Shown here piece after piece: positions 1 through 8,427 of a stretch of 64,000 bases of DNA. A program made the translations under genes and the position numbers. Within the stretch, counting starts at the first letter, position 1. Every line of letters begins with the position of its first letter. The notes under the pieces are model-generated. The model ran no database searches. It worked only from the letters and a program-made list of their open reading frames with translations, and was not told where the DNA came from. Source of the stretch: a bacterium (GTDB lineage Bacteria; SZUA-79; Acidulodesulfobacterales; Acidulodesulfobacteraceae); assembly GCA_021777135.1 (NCBI GenBank), contig JAJYDX010000008.1:1-64000 (forward strand), in the 5' to 3' direction.

Positions 1-1425
1 ACAACGATTACCCCGTATAAGCTTGATCTAGAAAATGGCGGAGATATTGAATATTTCATAACTACCGGAAAAGATATCACCGCGGAAATAAAAGCTGAAG
101 AAACAATGGAGCAGTTAATGCATTTCGACGCTCTTACCGGTCTTCCAAATAAAAGGTTTCTTAAAGAAAAGATTGACGCGTATTTAAAAGACGCTGGCTA
201 TTCAGAGGCAGATTCTTCGCCTTTTCAGCTTTCTCACTGCGCGCTTGCATTAATAAACCCCGTAAATTTTTCTTTAATAAACCATACTTTCGGTTTTGAA
301 ACCGGAGATAAAATAATCGTTGAAATATCAAAAAAGATAAAAAAAGTCATAAAGAGTTACGATATTTTAGCAAGATGGGAGGCGGATAAATTTGCCGTAT
401 TTTTCAAACGCTTAAAATTCGACGAAGACGCGCTTCATATCGTGGATAGGATACTTGATGTTCTTAGCGAATCATATATATCTTATATGCCTGACGCCGG
501 CAAAAAAATAAATATATCTTTTAACGCCGGCATATCGTTATATCCTAAGGACGCAACTTCATCGCAGGATATTTTCGATAAAGCTGAATCGGCGCTGCTT
601 AATTCAAGATCTAAAGGCGAAAATACGGTTGGATTTTTTAAAAAAGAGTTTGAAGAATCAGCAAGAAAAAAAGTTGAACTGAGGAGCGGTCTTAACGAAG
701 CTCTTGCGGAAAAACAGTTCGTGCTTCATTACCAGCCTTATTTTGATATAAAAACGGGCTCGATAAGAGGCGCGGAAGCTCTTTTAAGGTGGCAAAAAAA
801 CGGAAGGCTTACTCCGCCTATGGAATTCATACCGTTTTTAGAGCAGAGCGGAATGATTACTAAAGTTGAAAATTGGATATTAGGCGAGGTGGCGTCTAAA
901 ATAAAAACATGGTCAAACAAGGGTCTTAAAGTAGTGCCGGTTTCAGTAAATATTTCCCCCGCAAGTTTCGCCAATCCTCATATAAAAGATATCATAGAAG
1001 AAACGCTTCGCAAAAACGAGGTCGAGCCAGGCTTTTTTAATTTCGAAATTGTAGAAAGAACATTTATGGACAATTTAGAATATTCGGGCAGGCTGTTGAA
1101 TGACTTAAAGGACAAAGGATTCGGATTTTCTATAGACGATTTTGGAACCGGTTATTCTTCGCTTTCTTATTTAACCGAACTTCCTTTTGATAACCTTAAA
1201 ATAGATATTTCTTTCGTTAAAAAAATGCTTACAGATAAACATTCAAGATATATAGTAGAAACTATAATTTATCTTTCTAAAAAGCTTAATATGAAGTCTA
1301 TTGCAGAGGGCGTGGAAACCGAGGAACAGTTGCAATTATTAAAAGAACTAGGATGCGATTATATACAGGGATTTTTATTATCAAAACCATTGGAAGAAAC
1401 AAAATTCGAGGAGTTTCTTATTTAA
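1..1425 (+). CDS. PAS-GGDEF-EAL signalling protein (5' truncated), probable c-di-GMP phosphodiesterase
   Basis: The reading frame is open from base 1, so the gene begins outside the window. The first 35 codons read as the end of a PAS/PAC domain (ITTGKDITAEIKAEET), so the in-frame ATG at 106 is internal. A GGDEF domain follows with its signature decayed to W-E-A-D-K-F (about 376-393), so diguanylate cyclase activity is unlikely. The EAL domain looks intact: EALLRW near 775, N-I-S-P-A-S, the E of FEIVER, DDFGTGYSSL, LKID, AEGVE and QGFLLSKPL. The expected role is cyclic-di-GMP hydrolysis, with the degenerate GGDEF as a possible GTP-binding regulatory module (known for related proteins; inferred here). 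The input domains are outside the window. Confidence 0.93.
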   Translation, partial: TTITPYKLDLENGGDIEYFITTGKDITAEIKAEETMEQLMHFDALTGLPNKRFLKEKIDAYLKDAGYSEADSSPFQLSHCALALINPVNFSLINHTFGFETGDKIIVEISKKIKKVIKSYDILARWEADKFAVFFKRLKFDEDALHIVDRILDVLSESYISYMPDAGKKINISFNAGISLYPKDATSSQDIFDKAESALLNSRSKGENTVGFFKKEFEESARKKVELRSGLNEALAEKQFVLHYQPYFDIKTGSIRGAEALLRWQKNGRLTPPMEFIPFLEQSGMITKVENWILGEVASKIKTWSNKGLKVVPVSVNISPASFANPHIKDIIEETLRKNEVEPGFFNFEIVERTFMDNLEYSGRLLNDLKDKGFGFSIDDFGTGYSSLSYLTELPFDNLKIDISFVKKMLTDKHSRYIVETIIYLSKKLNMKSIAEGVETEEQLQLLKELGCDYIQGFLLSKPLEETKFEEFLI

Positions 1426-1444
1426 TAAAATCAAAAAATAAAAT

Positions 1445-2083
1445 ATGTCAAAAATTTTTATAACCGGCGGAATATCTTCCGGAAAATCAAGTTTTGCGGA
1501 AAAAACAGCGCTTTCGTTGCATAAATCTTTAGTTGCCGCAGACACGTCATTGTATTCAATGGGAAAAAACGACGGCATGCTTCATTTCATTGCTACGGCG
1601 AAAACATTGATTACCGATAATTATCAAATAAACGGAACCGGCGGCAGAAGTTATGAAGACGAAGAAATGCTTTTAAAAATTAGTAGACATAAAGATAAAA
1701 GAGACGCGGATTTTATAGTTCATGAAAATTTTAAGGATTTAAATGAAGAAATTGCCCTTATACTTAAATCTCCGGCTTTATCGTCGGCTGTTGAAAATGG
1801 GATAATACTTATAGACTCTATGACTTTATGGCTTTCTTCCATTTTTATAGATATATCCTGTTATGACTACGCCTTAAAATCTATCAAGAAATTTTCCAAA
1901 TATCTTTCAAAAATCAAATGTTCTGTTATTACCGTTGCAGACTCTTTAGGTTTTAATATGGTTCCAACCGACGCTTATGTCAGGAAATTTATCGAATTAA
2001 ACGGTTTAATGGAACAGGAGCTTTCCGCATTTTCCGACAAGGCATATTGCGTAATAGCAGGGCAAACTATATCGTTAAAGTAA
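1445..2083 (+). CDS. cobU: Adenosylcobinamide kinase / adenosylcobinamide-phosphate guanylyltransferase
   Basis: This enzyme phosphorylates adenosylcobinamide and then transfers GMP to give adenosylcobinamide-GDP, the activated precursor for nucleotide-loop assembly of cobalamin. The N-terminus carries a P-loop GGISSGKS (residues 8-15). It is followed by FIATA, by a charged D-E-E-M...R-H-K segment, and by LIDSMTLWLS, all in the order seen in CobU. At 212 aa it is somewhat longer than the usual ~180. The ATG at 1445 lies 20 bases after the preceding stop with no clear Shine-Dalgarno. cobT follows after 95 bases, so the genes form a cobalamin block. Recognition is from motifs and context. Confidence 0.88.
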   Translation: MSKIFITGGISSGKSSFAEKTALSLHKSLVAADTSLYSMGKNDGMLHFIATAKTLITDNYQINGTGGRSYEDEEMLLKISRHKDKRDADFIVHENFKDLNEEIALILKSPALSSAVENGIILIDSMTLWLSSIFIDISCYDYALKSIKKFSKYLSKIKCSVITVADSLGFNMVPTDAYVRKFIELNGLMEQELSAFSDKAYCVIAGQTISLK

Positions 2084-2178
2084 AAACTCCCTATTCCCGC
2101 CGGTATTTATTTTTATTTAAATCTAATTTATAATTAATTAAATCGATAAAAATTAAATTATTTTTTAAGGATGCCTAT

Positions 2179-3270
2179 ATGCACGACAAAAAATATCTTT
2201 TTTCTATTACCGGAGGAATAAAGCCGGCGGATAAGCGAAAGTTCAATAAGATTGCGGAACACAGGCTTGACAGGCTTATAAAGCCTAAAGGAAGCCTCGG
2301 CAGGCTTGAAGACTTTGTAAAAGACGTAGTCGCAATTACGGAAGAAGAAAGACCGTGTTTAAATAATAAATTCGTATGCGTTTTTGCCGGTGACCACGGC
2401 GTAGTAGAAGAAGGCGTCAGCCTGTTTAAGCAGGATGTTACCGCGCAGATGGTTAGAAATTTTTTAAGCGGGGGAGCGGCAATAAATACGATTTCCGAAT
2501 CTTCGGGGGCAGATGTTATAGTTGTTGACGTGGGTATAAACGCAGACTTTGCCGATATTGAATCGCCATCGTTTTCAGGTTTTATAAAAGGCAGGATAAG
2601 AAGCGGGACGTCGAATATCTACAAAGGTCCGGCTATGACAACTGCCGAAGCAGTTAAATCGATACTTAAAGGCATAGAAATAGCCGGCATAGTAAAAGAT
2701 AAAGGCGCAAAGATATGCGCTACAGGAGAAATGGGAATAGGCAATACTACTCCGGCATCCGCGATTACCTGCTTTTATTCGAAAAAGCCGCCGGAACTTG
2801 TCTGCGGGAAAGGAACAGGGGTAAATAGGGACGTAATTAAAAAGAAAGCTGAAATTATTAAAAAGGCGATTAAATGCAATATTAGCGACGGCGGAGACGC
2901 AATAGACGTTCTTGCGGGAGTGGGCGGTTTGGAAATAGGCGCGATTGCAGGGTTTATACTTGGTTGCGCCATTCACAGAATTCCGGTAGTCGTAGACGGT
3001 TTTATTTCTACCGCGGGTGCGCTAATAGCTTTAAATATTAATCCTTATGTTTTAGATTATATGTTTATAGGGCATCTTTCCAAGGAAAAAGGTCATAAAG
3101 CCGCCGTAAAACTCATCGGCAAAACTCCGATATTAGATTTATCCATGAGGCTAGGCGAAGGAACAGGTGCAGTTATAGCAATGAAGATAATTGAAACTGC
3201 CCTCGATATGTATAATAATATGCTGACGTTCGACGAAGCCGGAGTTATAGCTTCAAAACTTAACCGTTAA
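2179..3270 (+). CDS. cobT: Nicotinate-nucleotide--dimethylbenzimidazole phosphoribosyltransferase
   Basis: CobT activates the lower-ligand base, usually 5,6-dimethylbenzimidazole, to its alpha-ribazole phosphate using nicotinate mononucleotide. The 363-aa product has typical family length. Family motifs seen in order are KPKGSLGRLED near the N-terminus, GDHGVVEEGVS, GEMGIGNTT, GTGVNRD and the C-terminal GEGTGA, whose Glu is the catalytic base in the family. The ATG is preceded by AAGGAT. It sits between cobU and cobB, and a probable benzimidazole synthase lies two genes downstream, so ligand synthesis and activation are encoded together. Confidence 0.94.
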   Translation: MHDKKYLFSITGGIKPADKRKFNKIAEHRLDRLIKPKGSLGRLEDFVKDVVAITEEERPCLNNKFVCVFAGDHGVVEEGVSLFKQDVTAQMVRNFLSGGAAINTISESSGADVIVVDVGINADFADIESPSFSGFIKGRIRSGTSNIYKGPAMTTAEAVKSILKGIEIAGIVKDKGAKICATGEMGIGNTTPASAITCFYSKKPPELVCGKGTGVNRDVIKKKAEIIKKAIKCNISDGGDAIDVLAGVGGLEIGAIAGFILGCAIHRIPVVVDGFISTAGALIALNINPYVLDYMFIGHLSKEKGHKAAVKLIGKTPILDLSMRLGEGTGAVIAMKIIETALDMYNNMLTFDEAGVIASKLNR

Positions 3271-3316
3271 TTAAATACTTTATTATAATATAATATAAGA
3301 TAAATCAGGTCTTTAT

Positions 3317-4834
3317 ATGTTTGCCGTTTATTTTGCATCGGACAGGTCTTCGTCGGGAAAATCTACCGTAACCCTAGCTTTTTCAATGGCTCTTAAAGAT
3401 ATGGGCTACTCGTTAAGCGCATATAAGGCAGGACCTGATTTTATAGATACCGCAATATTATCCAAAGCTTTAAAATCGGAAATACCGGTAAAAAATTTAG
3501 ACCCGTTCCTTATACCGCATAAACATTTAAAAAAATGGTTTTTTTCAGGCAACGAAACCGCTGGCGGAAGGGACAGAGATGTTCTAAAATCAAAAGAGTA
3601 CGAAAATAATTGCAAAAAAAAGGCGTTTATCGTAGAAAGCGCTATGGGGCTTTACGACGGTAATTCATACATAATAGCAAAGGAATTTAAACTGCCGGTA
3701 GTTTTGGTTATGGATTGCAAAAGAATTTCGTCAACTATGGCTTCTTTGGTGTACGGTTTGAAAAACTATAAAAAAGGCGTAAACGTCTGCGGGGTTATTT
3801 TAAATAATATCTCTTCGAAGAGGCATTATGAAATAATTTCAGAGGAAATTAGAGTCAACATTCCTGATATTAAGGTTTTCGGGTGGATTTTAAAAGATGA
3901 AGACGTTTTCTCGATAAAGGAAAGACATCTTGGCTTAACGGTTCACGGCGACGAAAGCGGAAACGGTAAGAAATCTTTTAAAAAAATTGTTTCAGGCATT
4001 ACTGAAGGCGTATTTAAAAATGTAGATTTTAATATACTGGTAAAGACTTTAAAAGAAAATTCCACTCAATTTAATAAATTGTTTCAAAAAAACACTGAAA
4101 GTAAGAAGAACCTAGACGTATCAGTTCTTGACGAACCTAAAAAAACCAACAATCGTATTAAAAACAAAATTAAATCTAAAATTGCGGTTGCGCTGGATAA
4201 AGCTTTCTTCTTTTATTATAATTTTAATCTGGAAATTCTAAAAAGTTTCGGGGCGGAGATTGTTTTTTTCAGCCCGCTAAGAGACAAATCCCTGCCTAAT
4301 GGTACTCGGGCAATTTATATAGGCGGAGGTTATCCCGAAATATATGCCGGTGCGCTTGCCGAAAATGTATCCGTCAGGAAAGAAATTTATGAGTTCTTTA
4401 AAAATAATGGTATAATATATGCCGAATGCGGCGGATTGATGTATCTGTGCAGAAAAATTATTTATAAGAAGCAAAGCTTTGCCGCAACCGGCATCTTTCC
4501 GTTTGACGCTTCCATGGATATAGGAAGGCTCTCGCTTGGGTACAGAACCGTAAGGTTTAAAGAAAAAACGTTTTTAGGCGAAGCAGGTTTGACCGTTAAC
4601 GGGCATGAGTTTCATTATTCTACGCTTCTAAATGACGACGGTTTAGTTGTTAAAAACAATAAATATCCCGAAAATGTTAAAAATATATTTGAATATGAAA
4701 GCGCAAGCGCTCCGGGCATATTTAAACCGGAAGGTTATAATGTTTTAAACGCGATAGGCAGCTATATTCACCTGTCGTTCTACTCAAATAAATTGCCTGC
4801 TAAAAATATTGTAGCCGGCTCGGTAAATTTTTGA
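3317..4834 (+). CDS. cobB: Cobyrinate a,c-diamide synthase (CobB/CbiA family)
   Basis: This ATP- and glutamine-dependent enzyme amidates the a and c side chains of the corrin ring. The N-terminal dethiobiotin-synthetase-like domain has the P-loop SSSGKST, then GPDFID, NLDPF and ESAMGLYDG. The C-terminal class I glutamine amidotransferase domain shows the nucleophile in ECGGLMYL and the His motif NGHEFHYS. The length of 505 aa is slightly above the usual ~460, with a lysine-rich linker around residues 255-285. The start has CAGGT a few bases upstream. It is 46 bases after cobT. The corrin-ring genes proper are not in the window, so the rest of the pathway, or salvage, must be encoded elsewhere. 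Confidence 0.92.
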   Translation: MFAVYFASDRSSSGKSTVTLAFSMALKDMGYSLSAYKAGPDFIDTAILSKALKSEIPVKNLDPFLIPHKHLKKWFFSGNETAGGRDRDVLKSKEYENNCKKKAFIVESAMGLYDGNSYIIAKEFKLPVVLVMDCKRISSTMASLVYGLKNYKKGVNVCGVILNNISSKRHYEIISEEIRVNIPDIKVFGWILKDEDVFSIKERHLGLTVHGDESGNGKKSFKKIVSGITEGVFKNVDFNILVKTLKENSTQFNKLFQKNTESKKNLDVSVLDEPKKTNNRIKNKIKSKIAVALDKAFFFYYNFNLEILKSFGAEIVFFSPLRDKSLPNGTRAIYIGGGYPEIYAGALAENVSVRKEIYEFFKNNGIIYAECGGLMYLCRKIIYKKQSFAATGIFPFDASMDIGRLSLGYRTVRFKEKTFLGEAGLTVNGHEFHYSTLLNDDGLVVKNNKYPENVKNIFEYESASAPGIFKPEGYNVLNAIGSYIHLSFYSNKLPAKNIVAGSVNF

Positions 4835-4888
4835 AATTAAACTTAAAGCTTCAATTAGAATATGTATAATAAAGGGAGAAATAAATAT

Positions 4889-6187
4889 ATGACAGAAAAA
4901 GAAAATGCCTTAAAAAGTATAGAAACAGAAGGAGTAAGATATGTTTCGGCTAAAGAAAAAATCGCAGCAGAAAAACTGAAGAAAAATATAATAGAAGGTA
5001 AAGCTGTTATTCTGCATAATAAAAATAAGGATAGATTTGTCGGCATAGGAAAAGGATTAACAACAAAGATAAACGCAAGCATTGGAACTTCCACAAATCA
5101 TATAGATTTAGGCGAAGAAATACGAAAGGCGGTTATTGCTGAGAAGTCTGGAGCCGATACTTTAATGGAACTCAGCGTAGGAGGCAATTTAGACCTCATA
5201 AGAAGAGAAGTTTTAAGTAATACTTCCCTGCCTTTAGGAACAGTGCCTTTATATCAGGCGTTCAGGGAAGCTATAGATATATATAAAAATCCTGTAAAAA
5301 TGCCTGAGCAGCTAGTTTTAGACGTAATAGAAAAACAGTGCGCCGACGGAGTTTCCTTTATGGCGATTCATTCCGGTTTAAACCTTATGTCTTTGGAAAG
5401 GCTAAAGAAACAGTCTTACAGATATGCCGGACTTGTTTCTAAAGGCGGCGCGTACATGATAGCGTGGATGATAGAAAACAATAAGGAAAATCCATTATAT
5501 GAAAGATTTGAAGACGTACTTAAAATATTAAAAAAATACGATACCGTATTGAGTCTCGGAAACGGCTTGAGAGCCGGCGCTACCGCAGATTCTTTTGACA
5601 GGGCTTATATGCAGGAGCTTATTATAAACTGCGAACTTTGCGATATCGCAAGGGATTACGGCGTCCAGACAATAGTAGAAGGTCCTGGGCATATTCCTAT
5701 AGACGAAATCGAAGCAAACGTTAAAATTCAGAAGAAAATGTCTAACGACGCCCCTTTTTACGTGCTTGGACCTTTAGTAACAGATGTTGCCGCAGGCTAC
5801 GACCATATATCTTCCGCAATAGGCGGAGCGCTTTCATCCTCCTTCGGCGCCGATTTTTTATGTTACGTAACCCCGGCCGAACATCTTGGACTTCCTTCCG
5901 AAGAGGACGTAGAAACCGGTGTTAAATCGGCAAAAATTGCCGCGCATATAGGAGATATGATAAAATTAAAGAAAACAGGAGACGACTTAAATATATCGAA
6001 GGCCAGAAGGGACATAGACTGGGAGAGTCAGTTCAAATATTCTATTGATCCGGATTATTCCAAAAAGGTATTTAAATCCAAAAATAACGATGAAACCGCG
6101 GGATGCAGTATGTGCGGAGAGTTCTGCGCTCCGTTAAGAGTTAAAAAATACTTCAAATATGAAATCAAACAAGGGAAAAAAGCTTAA
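4889..6187 (+). CDS. bzaF: ThiC-family radical SAM enzyme; candidate 5-hydroxybenzimidazole synthase BzaF
   Basis: This is a clear ThiC-superfamily protein of 432 aa. Seen: GTSTNH, VEGPGHIPIDEIEANVK, LGPLVTDVAAGYDH, FLCYVTPAEHLGLP and the C-terminal cluster motif CSMCGEFC (Cx2Cx3C) that binds the SAM [4Fe-4S]. ThiC converts aminoimidazole ribotide to the thiamine pyrimidine. The paralogue BzaF converts the same substrate to 5-hydroxybenzimidazole, the anaerobic route to the B12 lower ligand. I favour BzaF because the gene directly follows cobU-cobT-cobB, only 54 bases separate it from cobB (no room for a TPP riboswitch), and no other thi gene is near. It also reads GNGLRAGA where, from memory, ThiC reads GDGLRPG. 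The start at 4889 is chosen over an in-frame ATG at 4862 because AAAGGGAG lies 10 bases upstream. Plain ThiC remains possible. Confidence 0.72.
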   Translation: MTEKENALKSIETEGVRYVSAKEKIAAEKLKKNIIEGKAVILHNKNKDRFVGIGKGLTTKINASIGTSTNHIDLGEEIRKAVIAEKSGADTLMELSVGGNLDLIRREVLSNTSLPLGTVPLYQAFREAIDIYKNPVKMPEQLVLDVIEKQCADGVSFMAIHSGLNLMSLERLKKQSYRYAGLVSKGGAYMIAWMIENNKENPLYERFEDVLKILKKYDTVLSLGNGLRAGATADSFDRAYMQELIINCELCDIARDYGVQTIVEGPGHIPIDEIEANVKIQKKMSNDAPFYVLGPLVTDVAAGYDHISSAIGGALSSSFGADFLCYVTPAEHLGLPSEEDVETGVKSAKIAAHIGDMIKLKKTGDDLNISKARRDIDWESQFKYSIDPDYSKKVFKSKNNDETAGCSMCGEFCAPLRVKKYFKYEIKQGKKA

Positions 6188-6488
6188 TATCAAGTTTAGC
6201 TTGACATCCGCTTTCGTTTTTTTGTTAGCCTTAATTTTATTTTTTAGCCTTAAGGGCGTAGTTAAGGTTTATAGGTTAAGGTCCAAGCAGCAATTAGTCA
6301 ATAAGGAGATTGCCGCTATTAAAAAAAGCAACAAAAAAATAAACGACCAGATTTATGAGCTTGCAAATAACAAACAGTATATCTCTAATTTGGCAAGAGA
6401 GAAGCTAAATATGATAAAGCCAGGCGAAATAGTATTTAAATTCATAGGTAAAAATAAAGATAAAAATACGGATAAAGATAAGAAATAG
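6159..6488 (+). CDS. FtsB/DivIC-family septum formation protein
   Basis: This is a 109-aa bitopic protein with a short basic N-terminus, one membrane segment (about residues 14-32), a coiled coil (about 38-75) and the family-typical tail LAREKLNMIKPGEIVFKF. FtsB/DivIC proteins join FtsL and FtsQ/DivIB in the divisome, linking membrane and periplasm. It ends in a lysine-rich stretch. The start overlaps the preceding gene by 29 bases in another frame. No other in-frame Met precedes the membrane segment, and the ribosome-binding site is weak. The convergent rng gene starts one base after its stop, so there is essentially no intergenic terminator. Confidence 0.82.
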   Translation: MKSNKGKKLNIKFSLTSAFVFLLALILFFSLKGVVKVYRLRSKQQLVNKEIAAIKKSNKKINDQIYELANNKQYISNLAREKLNMIKPGEIVFKFIGKNKDKNTDKDKK

Positions 6489-6489
6489 T

Positions 6490-8034
6490 TCAGGAAATTT
6501 CGAAATATTCGGGGTAAAAACCATCCTGCATTTTAATGTTTATTGTTTTATTTATTTTTTCTTCCAGAATTTTAATCATTTTTTCGTTTTCATAAAGCTT
6601 GTTCATAACACTTGGATGAACCGTAGCAGTAATTTTTTTAGCCCTTGTCTTTTTTCCATGGAGAGAAACTGCCCTTAACACTTCAAAACAGATAGTCTGA
6701 GCCGATTTTATCATACCGGAACCTTCGCAAACATGACATTGCTCTAAAAACAATGCGGCAAGACTATTTCCGGTCCTTTTTCTGGTCATTTCGACAAGTC
6801 CTAATTCCGTTATCCTGTTAATAGTAGTTTTAACCCTGTCGTTTTTAAGCGATTCTTCAAGCATCCTGTAAACTTTTTCTTTATGCTCTTCCTTATTCAT
6901 ATCTATAAAATCTATTACTATTATTCCGCCTATGTTTTTAAGCCTTAATTGGAATGCTATTTCTTTAGCCGCCTCGAGGTTTGTTTTTAGTATAGTATCT
7001 TCAAAATTTCTCTTTCCTACGAACTTGCCCGTATTGACGTCTATAGCCGTTAAAGCTTCGGCGTGGTCTATTACAATATATCCTCCTGATTTGAGCCATA
7101 CTTTTTTATTAAGGGACTTAGAAATTTCTTTTTCTAAACTAAAACGGTCGAATAAGGAAACTCCGCTTTTGTCCTTATAGAGCTCGACAATGTTTATATA
7201 TTCGGGGGACTGGATAGAAAGAAATTCTATAATTTTTTTATATTCGTCTTTTTCGTCGATTATAATTTTGTCTATTCCTTTATTTAGGAAATCCCTTAAA
7301 ACCCTCAAAGATAATCCTATGTCCGTAAATATAAGCCTTGGGGCTTTTGCTTTAATCTGTTCGTTATAAATATTATTCCAAAGGCTGGTGAGAAATTTTA
7401 TATCTCTTTCAATATCTATTTCCGCCGCATTTTCCGCCGCGGTTCTTATTATAAAACCAGTGCCTTCGCTTCTATATTTTAGGACTATATTTTTCAATCT
7501 TTTTTTCTCGGCATCGCTTTTTATCTTTCTTGAAATTCCTATGGACGAAGAGGTTGGCATATATACGAGAAACCTGCCGGGGAGAGATATATGGCTTGTA
7601 ACGCGGGCGCCTTTAGTTTTTACAGGCTCTTTAGCAATTTGCACCAGTATTTCCTGATTTTTTTTTACGAGTTGATCGATGCTTGGCAGTCCTTTTTTAT
7701 TTTTTTTAAGTTTTTTGCGTTTTGGGGAATGCTTTTCTTTTTCCGGGTTTTCAGTGTTTTCGGAATCGTCTGCTCCAGACTCGAAAAAATCGTAATCGGA
7801 ACCTTCTATTTCAAAAAAATCTCCAGCGTATAAAAATGCGGATTTTTCCCACCCTATGTCGATAAATGAAGCCTGAATGCCGGGGAGAATCTGCATTACT
7901 TTTCCTTTATATATATTGCCATGTTTTGGAATATTTTCATCGCGTTCGATAAAAATTTCGGCTAACTTGCCATCTTCCATTAATGCGATACGCGTTTCAA
8001 AATCATCTTTGTTTATGATAAGTTCTTTGGTCAA
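6490..8034 (-). CDS. rng: Ribonuclease G (Rne/Rng family)
   Basis: This endoribonuclease processes rRNA 5' ends and degrades mRNA. The product is 514 aa with an S1 RNA-binding domain near residues 37-130, interrupted by an acidic-then-lysine-rich insert (about 84-115). The catalytic core has AIDVNTG (D332) and IVIDFIDM (D375), the Mg-binding aspartates of the family, and a Zn-link C-H-V-C (433-436). It lacks the long C-terminal scaffold of RNase E, so RNase G fits better. The start is a TTG at 8034 with GGAG 8 bases upstream on the minus strand. It converges on the FtsB-like gene and diverges from the small Cys gene. Confidence 0.93.
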   Translation of the reverse strand: MTKELIINKDDFETRIALMEDGKLAEIFIERDENIPKHGNIYKGKVMQILPGIQASFIDIGWEKSAFLYAGDFFEIEGSDYDFFESGADDSENTENPEKEKHSPKRKKLKKNKKGLPSIDQLVKKNQEILVQIAKEPVKTKGARVTSHISLPGRFLVYMPTSSSIGISRKIKSDAEKKRLKNIVLKYRSEGTGFIIRTAAENAAEIDIERDIKFLTSLWNNIYNEQIKAKAPRLIFTDIGLSLRVLRDFLNKGIDKIIIDEKDEYKKIIEFLSIQSPEYINIVELYKDKSGVSLFDRFSLEKEISKSLNKKVWLKSGGYIVIDHAEALTAIDVNTGKFVGKRNFEDTILKTNLEAAKEIAFQLRLKNIGGIIVIDFIDMNKEEHKEKVYRMLEESLKNDRVKTTINRITELGLVEMTRKRTGNSLAALFLEQCHVCEGSGMIKSAQTICFEVLRAVSLHGKKTRAKKITATVHPSVMNKLYENEKMIKILEEKINKTINIKMQDGFYPEYFEIS

Positions 8035-8174
8035 TTACTTTCTCCGTATTGTATATATATACATAATATTAAATATATCATTGTTTTAAGCCGATATTAT
8101 TTTACCATACTAAACAATATAAAATAAATAAATTCAGTTTTAAATTTTTTATTTGGATTTATTTTTGTCATATA

Positions 8175-8183
8175 TGGTATAAT
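8175..8183 (+). promoter_or_regulatory. Extended -10 promoter
   Basis: TGGTATAAT matches the TGnTATAAT extended -10 element, lying about 57 bases before the probable start of the small Cys protein gene. A weak TTGGAT lies 19 bases upstream. It probably drives the Cys-protein/SPOR gene pair. Inferred from sequence only. Confidence 0.55.
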
Positions 8184-8240
8184 AAAATTTAAAATTATAA
8201 ATAATTTTTTTAACATAGATAAATGAGGATATATAATCAT

Positions 8241-8426
8241 ATGGATGAGAATGTGGTTTTGTGCGCTGTATGCAGTTGGAGGGGCGTCTGTAAAAAAAAA
8301 TATAGTATTTCCGGAATAGAGATTTTTAACTGCCCTGATTTTTCTAGAGATGTTTCGATTGCAATATCCGGCATCGAAGAATTGATGCACTTTATTAATA
8401 ACTTTAAAAGCGACAGGATAAATTAA
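8241..8426 (+). CDS. Small four-cysteine protein, unknown function
   Basis: This encodes about 61 aa starting MDENVVLCAVCSWRGVC. Four cysteines are arranged C-x2-C-x5-C and a later C in NCPDFSRD, which could bind zinc or an iron-sulfur cluster. Low-complexity shadow ORFs rarely look like this. I prefer the ATG at 8241 (GAGGA 11 bases upstream) to the in-frame ATG at 8223. The stop is one base before the TTG start of the SPOR gene, so the two are probably co-transcribed and translationally coupled. I do not recognise the family and give no function. A longer antisense frame over this region has no recognisable features. Confidence 0.6.
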   Translation: MDENVVLCAVCSWRGVCKKKYSISGIEIFNCPDFSRDVSIAISGIEELMHFINNFKSDRIN

Positions 8427-8427
8427 T

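Noticed and set aside
2084-2178. Cobalamin riboswitch before cobT
   Set aside because: The 95-base AT-rich gap is too short and has no recognisable B12-box; none seen.
4835-4888. TPP riboswitch before the ThiC-family gene
   Set aside because: Only 54 bases lie between cobB and the start, too short, and no THI-box motif is visible.
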